A stretch of 64,000 nt of DNA from Litoditis marina (Eukaryota > Nematoda > Chromadorea > Rhabditida > Rhabditidae). The DNA is taken from the NCBI GenBank assembly GCA_964036275.1, contig OZ038440.1, forward strand, positions 2,170,001 through 2,234,000. Reading direction: 5' to 3'. This document shows, piece by piece, positions 42,422 through 53,600 of this stretch; the stretch's first letter is position 1; the number at the start of each line of letters is the position of its first letter. The notes beneath the pieces were generated by a model. The model searched no databases, had not been told where the DNA came from, and saw nothing but the letters and a program-made list of their open reading frames with translations. The translations under genes and the position numbers were made by a program.

Positions 42422-42652
42422 ATCCGAGTTTGGAAGAAGAACTGGGGTTCCATCGCATTGTAACAGGAGAAATATACAGTTCATTCTCCACTTTTCATTC
42501 ACGAACGAGCACTTTGGGCCTGTTTGGCGCAATCGGACTGGTCATATTTTTTGTAGTTTACACTTTTCATCAGCTGAATGAACAGAGCGGCCAAATTTCA
42601 CCGAAGACGTTAGAGATCAAACAGCGGTTCCTGATCGTTTTAGTACTCCAGG
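42422..42652 (+). pseudogene. chemoreceptor-like (srh/sri-type GPCR) exon, probably a fragment
   Basis: Acceptor ATTACAG is followed by EYPSLEEELGFHRIV, a membrane segment LGLFGAIGLVIFFVVYTFHQ and ISPKTLEIKQRFLIVLVLQ before donor GTAAAC. The S-P-K-T-L-x-x-K-x-x-F-L-I-x-L-x-x-Q pattern resembles the third loop and TM6 start of nematode Srh/Sri receptors, from memory. A possible next exon at 43055 (FIALFIYFSVGTIF) is soon lost in a MITE. Flanking plus-strand frames at 41616-41820 and 42044-42240 may be further remnants, but I cannot link them. A full seven-helix gene is not present. Confidence 0.4.
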
Positions 42653-43198
42653 TAAACAAAAACTCTCAACAACACATTAAAACCGACAAAAAAATCAGAT
42701 AAATCTTATTCAACAAACTGCACAGTTGGTCCGAAAAAGAAGGAAAAGCACTAAATTGGAGGATGTCACAACATCTTTTTTTAATTAAAGTTTTTGCCTC
42801 TAAAGACTAATTTGTTATAGTGGTGAATCGAACTTAGTCGCAATTCCGAAACACACCCAATTGTCAGACCTCTTAGTCGGCGTCTCCTCCAGCACACAAA
42901 GTTTCTCTATTCATACATCTAATCGGGTATCGTAAAAAGCACTAAATGATGCGCGAACGTGTAATACGTTAGAGGAATCAAGGTACTAAGATGTTATATG
43001 TGCTGACATTTTGCCTAAGTATTGTGAAAAGTGCATGATTTTTCATTTTTCAGTTCATCGCCCTGTTCATCTACTTTTCAGTTGGAACTATTTTCTCGAC
43101 CGAGAGAGCTGTTTCTCTATACAAGTCGTACAGTAGAAGGCCTACGATCAATTCTATGCTGTGAAATACCAAAACGACCAAACGGAGAAATCCGGTAT

Positions 43199-43308
43199 AC
43201 TGTTTGTCACTTGTACAGTCAAGTGAAACATGTTAAACACAGCAGAACTCAGACACGTGTAATGAGAAAGTGATCGATTTCTCATTATAATGCTAATTTT
43301 GCGTGACC
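43199..43308 (+). mobile_element. MITE, CACGTGAAACATG family
   Basis: ACTGTTTGTCACTTG start, AAACATGTTAAACACAGCAG core, TAATGCTAATTTTGCGTGAC end. Confidence 0.6.
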
Positions 43309-43635
43309 AATAAATTTACTTCTGTAGTTTGGTCTCCAAGAATGGTTCATCCCTCTCCTAGAATGGTCCGCGTTGCCTCCCCCTATGAGAAACGCGTACT
43401 AACGGTATAGTCTGTTCCACGCACTTATAACCCTCTACAGTAATCTTCGCAAACTTCTAGATCAACGTTTCGTAGTTTGGTGTTTTCGGAATGACTTCAA
43501 TTTTTGCTATTGTGTTTTCTATCTATGCTACTATGAAAGTTTGAAACAAAAATAATGATTTATTCATTAGAAAAAGCCTGCTTAATATGCGACGGATTAC
43601 TGTAGAAGTACATCGATTGGTGAAACGAACTATAT

Positions 43636-43742
43636 ACTGTTAGACCATTGCATAGTCATGTGGAACATGGTAAACACAGCAGATTTCAGAAACGTGCCAT
43701 ACAAAGTGCACGATTCCTCATTAGAATGCTAACTTTGTGTGA
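43636..43742 (+). mobile_element. MITE, CACGTGAAACATG family
   Basis: ACTGTTAGACCATTGCATAG start, GTAAACACAGCAGATTTCAG core, TTAGAATGCTAACTTTGTGT end. It lies just upstream of the TMEM272-like gene. Confidence 0.6.
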
Positions 43743-43927
43743 ATATTGAATTGACTTCTATTATACAAAAAGGGAGTACATAGAACCTACTGTAAGAACG
43801 TTCCAAATCGCAATCTTTGTTTGAACATGTGCTTTCTCTAGAACCGGTTCAAGGTTTTTTCTATTACCACTCCCGCCCCTAAATTATTTGCGGTTGCACT
43901 TGCACTTCCGACTCCAGCACGGTCAAG

Positions 43928-46900
43928 ATGATCCGAGTTCCGTCTAGCGAAAACCCAGTGGAACAACTCGAGGAGGAGCAGATGGCTGCAAATGGTCAGT
44001 TTTGTTGTAGTTTCTAGGGGCTGTATTCTAGAACATCCCGGCTTTTTAATCCCAACCTGCGTCTCCTCAAATATATGGTATTTCTCTGCTCTCACATCTC
44101 GCCGGGATACGAGTGACGCTAAATAGTACGCTAAAGCGAGGGACGCAGGTTTAGCATATGTACTCAGAACCAACACGGGTTGTAGTATCGACTCGTAAAA
44201 TTCTAGTTTATAAGCATAAGATAAACAGAAATTCAAGAGACCGTTTCTCTATAACTTCGATTTAATAATAATCAACGATACTGTTTCATACTGGTGGCCT
44301 CCCACCACTGCGTCAGAAAGACAAATATGAATCGGACGACAAAAAAGCGTTTTATGAGCTTAACTATTCTCCAGATTGTTGTATCGCGAAGCTTTTGGCC
44401 ATTCGGTAACTTTTTTCTGCTTACACAACCGTGATATTTGTGAAAAAAATATTCAATGAACTGAAACACCTTTTACCATGTGAATTGTTACATTTAAAAT
44501 CATCAGTCTGTCGCGAACTTTCGTTCTCTCGTAGGTCGAAGACACACTATTCCCTATGACACAGCATACGAAACGAGGAGGTATATATAGCTTGCTGCGG
44601 TGATGGAGATTGATTTTCGAAAGATTTCTGTAGAAAGTTGTCGAATGGTAAAAAAAGAGTACACTACGCCTGTGACGTAATCTTCCTTCCAGATGCGCCT
44701 CCCTCTTCTCTTTTTGATCAGCTGCGCGGCGTCAGTTCTGCCTTTGGTCTGGTGAAATTCTTTATGGGAGCGACCGATGTTGTTGGCAACACAGGTATAG
44801 ATTTTATGGAACCTTCGTAGACGGCGTACGGTCAACTTGGTAGGGTGCGGGATGTAGCGAGAGGGCACCTAATCTGCGTATCTTTGATCTACACACTCTA
44901 TTGCCTGGCGGCGAGAAATAAAACTCCGCTCGCACTGTATCGCTCACTCATCGGAACTCTTTCCTATCTTCTTCGGGGTAATGGCAACTATATTTTGTGT
45001 TTCATTCCCACTGAGACTGCTTGACGGTTTGCCAATTTTTTCGAATGTGTTTATTTCGAAGCAAGCTCACAACTTTCAGAGTTATTGTTTGTTCATTTGT
45101 TGTAATCAAGATGAAAAGTCGTTAACAGAAAGTCACTATAATAATAATAATAAACTTTATCAGTATAGTGATGGACAAACAAGAGTTACGAATTTAAACC
45201 ATATGAACTGATATTTGAGAAAATACAGAAAAAGAAAAACTAGTACATACGCAAGTTGCTAATTTGTTGATACTACTGAGACTCAGTAAGAAGACCGAGA
45301 TGGAAGGGGTACCCAGGATTGATTGATGTTAAACCGGAAACCATAGCGATCAAAGTACACGTCAGATACAATTGGGGCCAGATGAGGGGTCAATTGATAG
45401 CAACCATGGAAACAGCTGTAACGTTCACGCATGGAAACACCACTCAGGTGCATATTATACAACATGTCAACATTGTCATTTACACATTTCAAAGAAACAT
45501 CATCGAGAGCATCATGGAACGATGGAGGGTCGATTATGGATGGTGAATCACACATAGGAGAAGGATCATCAGATATTTGTGTAACATCAACAGGGACGGG
45601 ACTTTGGATAGCAGGTTGATCATCAAAATGGGTTGAACGAGGAGATATAGAGTTTGGAGATGGAAATGCTGAGACAAGATTGGAAACGACATTTCTAGTT
45701 TGTTCAACTAACTCCATTTCATTTGGCAAAATAGGATCGGCAGACGGTGTTGGTGTTGTAGTTTGGTCGGTGACCTCAGCTCGGGCGGCGTCTCGTTTCG
45801 ATTGTCTGGCGAGGAATCCGGCCTTCCGCTGTTCCGGAGTCTCGAACTTTCGAACATGAAAAGTTGACATAGAAGCATCAGATTTCATAGCAGTAGATAG
45901 ATCTATTAGACGAGGAAACTGAATACCATCTTTGATAGATACTTTGAGTGGACGAGGTAAACCATCTTGACGAGGCTTACCCAAACGGTGAAGAATGGAA
46001 ATATTAGATGGAGAGACGGATACCAAATTGAAAACTGCATTCACCTTTTTCTTTGTTGAAGAATCCTCTGGTAGACCATAAATAGTGAGACAGCGACGAT
46101 CATTGAAGTGGTGGAGTTGGGATTGAATAATAGTGGGTAGAGATTGGGTCAGAGAGTCGAGTTTGGAGTTGAGTGTTTTGATTTCACTCAAAAGGGTGGA
46201 AAAATGGGTTCGAAGTGGTACCATTTTTGGACGAGGCGATGGCATAATAATCAATCGAGAGGGGTCACCTCACACGACCGACACAAATGGTGGAAAAACT
46301 AGTTTTTGAAAAACTGGTAAAAAAACTGCCGAGAATTTTCCTGGAACGCTGCAAAATTTTTAGTGTTATTAGCGGGAAACATAAATTTGTCTGACCACAT
46401 GTAGCTGTTGCTTGTAGTTTGGGTATTTACAACTAATATGAAGCTTTTGCTTTTGACTAATGAGCTCCGATATTGAACTGAATTTCCACTATGGAATGAT
46501 TTCCGATTTTGACTCTCGACCAATATTGAAGTTTGACCAGTTTTTGTCTGGATTTGTCTGCGTGAGCTGTTAAAGTGGTTGCAAGATCTGTCAATAAAAT
46601 TACTGGTTTTGAAGACAGTTACACGGGCAAACACTGAAAAAATGATTTAATCCCATTGATCAAGTGTGTCAATACGGTCTGAGAGCCGAAGTTTCGCCAT
46701 CGGTTAACGAGATCATTTATTTTCCTATAATCTGAAATGCACTGAAACTTTCGCAACTGCAACAATTATCCATTTGTGTCCCCACACTCTTTTAACTACC
46801 TTACAAACTATAATGATAAAAAATGCATGGTTATACGAACATGGAACTTTTGCCGGTGAAGCATACAAGATTGGGTTTGCGGTGTACGTTACGTATACCG

Positions 46901-48262
46901 GTTTTATGAGAAAACAGAATCAGATTGGGGTGAAAAAAATTTATGTTTGTAACTGGCTTCTCTTTCTCTGTTGAATGGAACTGCCAACTCGGACTGGTTC
47001 AACAACATGGCCAAAACGAGAAAACTAGGGAAATGAAGAGAACTGGATATATTTTCATTTGAAAAATACAAAGTTATAAGAGAAACTTATACTTGATTGT
47101 TATTTGCAGGGGGTTCGGCCGTAGCTCTTGCCCTTTTCAACATAATTCCCATCTTGATGATTGTGCTGGGTTGGGTGAACCGAAACGATTGTCCCGTGAA
47201 CAGTAACATCCCGGTCTGGCTGATCGTGGCCGGAGCATGCTCGCTTTTGAAAAGCGTCATCAAGTTTGCTCACGGGTTCAGGGTAAGATTTTAGATTGGA
47301 GTCTGGTTTTTGATCCCGTTAATGTTGTGTTTTTCATCTTTCGGATGTATTTTGAACGATTTCCGTAGTTATTAGTGGCAGAGAAGATAGGGTTGTTGAA
47401 GTCGAACTCGACTTAAAATATTTTTAGTCGAAAACTAAAATACACGGTTTTTTCCCAATTACGTTAACTCGAAAACTCGAAAAACAAGTTCGAACTTGAT
47501 TAACAACCCTATTTCAAAGGCATCTAATATCTAATATTGGTAATTGACCAAGAGGCGGTCGGTTGGTTCAGGCTCGGTCGGCACATGTCCAACTCGCGGT
47601 CGGTGATGAGAGTGTGGGTCGGCATGTGTCCAACTGGCGGTCGGTAAGAAAAACCGCAGTTAGACTATTACCTATTCTGGTTTGTTACCGACCGCCAGCT
47701 AAACACATGCCGACCCACACTCTCATTACCGACCGCCACCGACCGCCAGTTGGACACGCCTCTTAGTCAATTACCCTAATATTTGATTTTCCGAATGATT
47801 TTTCAGGGTAAAGATCATCGCGGTCACCCACTCTGTGTACGTCTACTCAAGTCCCTTATGAGCATCTTCATTGCCATTTGGTAGGTGGCAGCTGTTTTTC
47901 CTTTCAGAAAAAGTGTTGTTATACTGTTAGTCAATTGCACAATCACGTAAAGCATGTTAAACACAGCAGATCTGATAAAAACGTGCACTGACGAAGTGCC
48001 CGATCAGTTGGTCCACTAAGCGCCTTCTTACAGGCTGATTGTGGGATCCGTGTGGGTGTACTCGGCTTACGATCAGGTGACGTATGACCCCCAGAATGAC
48101 GTCACCTATTGCAACCGTCTCGCGTACGTGGTCTCTTTCCTCTTCATTACTTTGACCTACGTCCTATTTGCTCTGTGCGCCTTATTCTTATGTTGCTGCT
48201 GCTGCTGCTGTGTGTGGTTCTGTCAGAAAGACAAGGACACCACCGAACCCACTCAGGCCTAA
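43928..48262 (+). CDS. TMEM272-like four-helix membrane protein
   Basis: Five exons: 43928-43994, 44693-44794, 47110-47282, 47807-47880 and 48034-48262. All have GT/AG borders and agreeing phases; total 645 nt, 214 residues. An acidic N-terminus precedes TM1 (AVALALFNIIPILMIVLGWV), then CPVNSNIPVWLIVAGACSLL (TM2), SIFIAIWLIVGSVWVYSAY (TM3) and YVVSFLFITLTYVLFALCAL (TM4). The NDCPVNSNIP..LIV and GSVWVY motifs are those of the TMEM272-like family, common in nematodes and of unclear function. Seven consecutive Cys after TM4 may be palmitoylated. Intron 2 (2.3 kb) holds an ORF1-only LINE; intron 3 holds two inverted-repeat elements. Confidence 0.87.
44025..44115 (-). repeat. fragment of the CCCGGCA palindromic element
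   Basis: TCTAGAACATCCCGGC, CTGCGTCTCCTCAAATAT and TCTCTGCTCTCACATC match parts of the full foldback copy at 59744-59907. Located in intron 1 of the TMEM272-like gene. Confidence 0.5.
45141..46270 (-). mobile_element. ORF1-only non-LTR retrotransposon (half-LINE)
   Basis: On the minus strand a single ORF is followed by about 140 bp and a (TTA)n tail, GATAAAGTTTATTATTATTA, typical of LINE 3' ends. No endonuclease or reverse transcriptase is present. It lies antisense in intron 2 of the TMEM272-like gene. Confidence 0.65.
45283..46254 (-). CDS. LINE ORF1-like RNA-binding protein
   Basis: 323 codons, uninterrupted. Residues 15-50 suggest a short coiled coil (LLSEIKTLNSKLDSLTQSL). Residues 55-125 look like an L1/CR1-type ORF1 RNA-recognition domain: RRCLTIYGLPEDSSTKKKV, LHRLGKPRQDG, RPLKVSIKDG. 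A basic stretch follows (RQSKRDAARAE), then a Ser/Pro-rich tail. ORF1 proteins bind the element's RNA and act as chaperones. The final 80 residues are not recognised. The open frame despite no ORF2 suggests recent activity in trans or recent loss of ORF2. Confidence 0.65.
   Translation of the reverse strand: MIIMPSPRPKMVPLRTHFSTLLSEIKTLNSKLDSLTQSLPTIIQSQLHHFNDRRCLTIYGLPEDSSTKKKVNAVFNLVSVSPSNISILHRLGKPRQDGLPRPLKVSIKDGIQFPRLIDLSTAMKSDASMSTFHVRKFETPEQRKAGFLARQSKRDAARAEVTDQTTTPTPSADPILPNEMELVEQTRNVVSNLVSAFPSPNSISPRSTHFDDQPAIQSPVPVDVTQISDDPSPMCDSPSIIDPPSFHDALDDVSLKCVNDNVDMLYNMHLSGVSMRERYSCFHGCYQLTPHLAPIVSDVYFDRYGFRFNINQSWVPLPSRSSY
47390..47513. mobile_element. short AGGGTTGTT-ended element
   Basis: It begins TAGGGTTGTTGAAGTCGAAC and ends TTGATTAACAACCCTA. 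The interior holds a few ACTCGAAAAACT units. It lies in intron 3 of the TMEM272-like gene. Confidence 0.7.
47541..47776. mobile_element. foldback MITE, GACCGCC repeats
   Basis: The left end GGTAATTGACCAAGAGGCG is mirrored by CGCCTCTTAGTCAATTACC. The arms carry repeated GGCGGTCGGT and CATGTGTCCAACT.GCGGTCGG in inverted orientation. Confidence 0.75.
47923..48010 (+). mobile_element. MITE, CACGTGAAACATG family (truncated)
   Basis: ACTGTTAGTCAATTGCACAA start; core GCATGTTAAACACAGCAGAT; ends before exon 5 of the TMEM272-like gene at 48034. Confidence 0.6.
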
Positions 48263-50679
48263 AATCAATCGATATTTGACAGTAATATGCAATATCAGAC
48301 CAATATCAATGAATTAGAGTAATAATCAGCTACTACAAAGATCTGTGACATGTATGATGATCACCGCCTCGTAACGAAGCGACGTGGAAGAATAAATATG
48401 AAATATGAAATATGAAATCACTATCTGCCCAATATCAAACAATATACAAGTAGTATGACACATTGACTTCAGATTCTATAGTAGAGCTGTTTTTTCTCTC
48501 ACAAATTTTGTATCTTTTGAGGCTGAGTTCACTTACTAAATACGGTATATATGCATTGAGTGAATTATTATATTGAATTTATTGTGTGCCCATCAACTGT
48601 GTTGATCAATGTCTTGAAGTTGTTGTTAGTGACAGCCGTTGGATCGTAGTGACTCGTCCACACCAATATTTGTTCAACATTGAATTGGAAAATAGTAAAT
48701 ATAACTCAAGTTGCTAGGTTTTGTAGATATATCTATTTGTGAATGTTCCAGTGTATATTGCAACTCTAATAAATTGGTGTTTATTTTCTTCAACGATACT
48801 TTGTTGTACTCTTACTAAGTGATTTGTATCCAACTTGAAAAAGGAGGAGTTGCAAAAACAGTGCCACTGTAATAAATGAACAAAACCTAGAAAGTCTGGC
48901 AACCGAATGTTCAGCATCTTGAACACCTGTCCTAACATTGGACTGAAGGGAAAACATTGGAAGTAACATCTTACCGTTATCACTCTTTCATGGAGTTCAA
49001 AAAGTTAAAAACGGGTTACGGTAACTCATTTGAGAAAACATAACCCCAGTTCACTTCAATAATTTACGTTCAATCGTTTCGCAATCATACTTCGCATGAA
49101 GAATTTTCAGTTAAACATCATCAAGTCGGCATATACTCTCAGAGTCTTCTAATTTATTGGATTTTACGGGTGACATCTACTGATTTTTTGATTGATATCA
49201 CATGCGAGCCTGTGATCTTGGAGAGGAGAAGTAAACCAGGGACAATACAACACAGAAACATTCAAACTCGGAGACACATTGCAAAAATACTGATGAGAGC
49301 TTCTCATCATCGTCTGTCCAGACTGTTATCATGATGAAACTTCTTGAAACTCCTCAACAGAATGAAAAACTTTATTATGACGGGTTCACAAACATAAAAA
49401 ATACCAGTAATATACAATAGAAAACCAAGTGACAGCTTCTTCTTTCAGTTATGCAGATACAATACGTTTTCACACAATCCACTTGTTTTCATGATGTAAC
49501 ATGTAATCAATTGTCAATTTTCAAGCAGTTTTATTCATTTTTGTTTCATAATTTCTTTATCATGAAACGCAATCTGCACCTTAGAATATAAATTATCAAA
49601 TCCCAGAGTAGACATGAAGTAAGTAAATTACTAACAGAAACAAAATGTATCAGTTTTTTGGAGGAAATATATAAATTTTTTTCTACGAGAGGTGGCCCGT
49701 TCCCTAGTAGCTCACGAAGTTTCAATCTTGTTGAGTCCACACTTTTATCTCATTAAATTGAAGAAGTTCTTCTTTGTTCTACTATATAAAGTTGTATAAA
49801 AACCAAGTTCAATAAATAATTTGTCAATTCATCAGTTCAACATTTAAAAGAAGATGCGTTGAACGTTCCTTTGGCTTTCTGTGAATACTCACGAACCTGA
49901 AATAACTGATTCATGCGAAAAACTACGCTACAAACACAGGTCGAAATTTAAGATTAATTTTTTCTCTCTACTCACTGAGCTAAAGTGTAACTATTTTTAT
50001 CACGAATGAATGTAGTTTTCATTTGTTACATGTATTTTGTTCCGAATACAGTCATTTACAAAACTCGTAATATACAGGTGCGAAATTAATCATACTTGAG
50101 GCAGTTTCTTGAAAACGTTCAGGTCCAAATTGCTGCTCGAAGGGTTTTGCATTCGGCTATAGATTATTTCTCCCACACACATTATGATGCCGAAATCCAG
50201 TTCTGGCCAAATTTTGTTAGCTGAAACAAAATTTTGGGAGCATCGGGTCGGGACTACTTCTATTTTGCGAGATTCGTTGTGGTATTCATAGCAACATTGA
50301 GTTTTAGTTGTATAGGTTGGCTTCTCATAATGCTTGGTGATGCGTAACTACAAAAACAATGTTGTTTACCTGCCCTGAACTTGTATCTCGTATAAAAGTT
50401 AAAAAGTTGTTGGTTCTGATTATTCTAAACGTGTTCTTTGAATGAATTTTGTGAGCTTGTACATTTTATAAGCATGGTTGGCCTTGTTAGCTGTGAAGAC
50501 AGTGATACAATGTATAAGATATACGAATGCGTTGAATAAGTATTCCAAAACTTGGCTCTGAAGTTTTTTTTATGAAGTGATTGGCTATGACATGAGCTCA
50601 GGTACAAGCATGGGTTGGTTTCGTGAGCTACAATTCTTATCCAATCCAAGTAGTTGGAACGAGTCAATAAACCACTTAC
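48263..50679. other. 2.4-kb spacer, no supported gene
   Basis: AT-rich sequence between the 3' ends of two convergent genes. AATAAATATGAAAT near 48393 may be a polyadenylation signal for the TMEM272-like gene. No exon with splice support was found; one further small exon of the glycosyltransferase gene could lie here. Confidence 0.35.
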
Positions 50680-53600
50680 CGTGTGAAAATGAATAGGCTT
50701 ACCAACTATCTGAGGAATCGACTCTAATTTGTGTAGATACTCGACGCCGAGTAAACAGACTGAGTGCCGTTTCACTCCACTCCGACACCCCTTTGCTCGA
50801 TCGTAAAAGTTCCAGTCCACAAACCTTTAGAACAGAGAAGAGATTCAAAGGAGGACAGACAGGAAAGTTGATATATAAAGGCTGCTTCAGAGAAACCGAT
50901 ACATATCTTTGTTTACTCAAACTAACAAACCTAATTTGCATACTGTACAGAATATTTCACGTTTTGCAACTGCGGTCTGCCACAGAAGTTAGGCATGTCC
51001 GACTACGAGCATCTGATACAATAAAAGAGTCATTATTCTCAGAACCAACCTTAAGAAATCCTTTTCATTTTTGCACTGGTTTTGCACTTGTCCTGCAAGA
51101 CCCAGTTGATGAGATTTCACCAGCGAAGCCACGAGCATTTCATCTATTCCAAATAGCTGTAATATTATTTTACAGTGGTTGCCAACTAGGGTTGTTAAAG
51201 CCAAACTCGAATTTCGAAAAAACTCGAAATAACTCGAAATTTCGAGTTTCGAGTTCGACTCGAAACTCGAAATTTCGAGTTTCGAGTTCGACTCGAAACT
51301 CGAAAAACTCGAAATCTCCAAAACTCGAGTAACTCGAAACTCGAAAAACTCGGTTTTTCTCCAAACTCGAAAAACTCGAAACTCGAAAAACTCGAAATTT
51401 TTGAAACTCGGAAAGTTCGAGTTTTCGAGTTTCGAGTTTGGCCACGTCCCAAGTAAGAAATAATGAACGAATGAGCGTTTCACAGCACTTTTTCTGCTAT
51501 TTCAAACATAAAATGCTTCTTTTTTCACGATTCTCGCATAATCATGTGAAATAAATCAGTATTTCTCAAAAAATTCTTATTTGTTTAGCTCGATAAAATC
51601 CTAAAACTTAACGACCAAACTCGAAACTCGAAAATCGAGTTTTTCGAGTTCAACTCGAAACTCGAAAACTCGTTTTTCTTTGAAACACTGAAAACTCGAA
51701 CTCGAAAAACTCGAAATTCCCAAGACTCGAATAACTCGAAACTCGAAAAACTCGTTTTTTCCCAAAACTCGAAAAACTCGAAACTCGAAAACTCGAAATT
51801 TCAAACTCGATTAACAACCCTATTGCCAACGCAAAAGCGGGAGAGTACTGTATTTCCCACTTTCCGCTGTGTGCGCACATATGTGTTTGGTTCCGAAGCT
51901 TGACGTTATATGTGCTCTAATAGCGGAGTGGTTCGTGCGCTGCCACGAATCTTTTGCTCGCAGGTTCGATTCCGGCACGAGACAGAAATTTTAAATTTGG
52001 CAGTGACTATAACGTTTTTTTATTAAAGTCTTCGAATAGAGCCCAATACATATATTCCCAGCTCTACGAGTTTTAATAATTCGATGAATGCTCTAAATTG
52101 TTTCCGACAATGCTGTGAAGTGGAACAACAAAAACTATTGGAACATTCTGGTGGGTACGATCAAAGTAATATCAAATGAGAACGTGTTTGAAACACAGAC
52201 CAATTACACTCCTTCTATGTGGTACATACCTTATCATCATTGCATACTTTTGTTAGAGTGGTAAGATTGAGATATTTTTTGACATCGGTTAAAAAAGTTC
52301 GCGGGAGGAGCACTTGATTCGCCGATTTGACTAAGGTCAAATTAGCCTTAGCCTGTTCAGCTGTCAAGTTCAAACCTGAAATATGAAGAAAGGCATCACT
52401 CATTTGATCGTATTTGGTTCAATTATTTACTGATTGAATTTTTCATTCTCATTCGATATTGCAATCAATTATTGTATGCTTATATTCGTCGCCAACAGAA
52501 TGACGGGGGTATACTGTATATCTCACTTTTCGCTGCGTACGCACACATGTCTCCGATTCCAAAGCCTGCCCTTTATGTGCTCCATATGCGCAGTGGTAAG
52601 TGCCCCGCTACGAAACTCTTGCTCGCAGGTTCGATCCCGGCCAGAGACAGAAATGTATAAATTTGGCACTCACTATATAAGACAACTGTAACCCAGTGTG
52701 GTAACAGAGATGTCCGAACTTTTTCATTCGCGGATCTATGTAACGCCATGAAACTAAACGTCTATTCCGTATGTTCTAATAATGTTCAAACTGACCAGAA
52801 TTGAATAGGTGTAGAGCGGAGGCTGTCCAATCAATCGGCTTTGGTACCCTTAAAAACTTATCTTTAGTTATGTCTTCGAGATTTTTTGCTCAATTCAGTA
52901 TTCTCAGAACTTTTCCGAGACTAGTGCATCGTGAAAATTATTGTTGCTGTTTGAAATGCAGAATTGCGGCATTTGCTGATTGTGTAACATTCCATATTGT
53001 TGGCGATTCATATTTTTACCAGGTAATAAACACCAAAGTAAGTTAGTGAGGACCACCCTCTCTATTTGAGAAAAAAACATCCATACTTTTCGCTCATTAA
53101 TGTTTTCCTTTGCGTGTTTCAAAATGCTTTCATTGTCCTGAAGATAGACTCAGGTGAAAAGTCAAAACTATTACAAAACTATTAGGCCCTAAAGGAGAAG
53201 ACTCAGGTGAAAAGTCAAAACTATTAGGCCCTAAAGGAGAGGACTCAGGTGAAAAGTCAAAACTATTAGGACCTAAAGGAGAAGACTCAGGTGAAAAGTC
53301 AAAACTATTAGGCCCTAAAGGAGAAGACTCAGGTGAAAAGTCAAAACTATTAGGCCCTAAAGGAGAAGACTCAGGTGAAAAGTCAAAACTATTAGGCCCT
53401 AAAGGAGAAGACTCAGGTGAAAAGTCAAAACTATTAGGCCCTAAAGGAGAAGACTCAGGTGAAAAGTCAAAACTATTAGGCCCTAAAGGAGAAGACTCAG
53501 GTGAAAAGTCAAAACTATTAAGCCCTAAAGGAGAAGACTCAGGTGAAAAGTCAAAACTATTAGGCCCTAAAGGAGAGATTTCGGGTGATCGAGTGAGCGC

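Noticed and set aside
45319..45619. Plus-strand His/Thr-rich frames opposite the LINE ORF
   Set aside because: They are shadows of the longer minus-strand ORF1-like frame.
46774..46974. Small plus-strand frame in intron 2 of the TMEM272-like gene
   Set aside because: No splice sites, no conserved motif, and it lies between exons that already join in phase.
51170..51880. Several overlapping frames of EFRVFRVS-type repeats
   Set aside because: They are translations of the ACTCGAAA satellite in all frames; no gene features.
51905..51985. Genuine tRNA gene
   Set aside because: A- and B-box motifs are present, but the arms do not pair well and the sequence recurs in repeats with the same head and tail.
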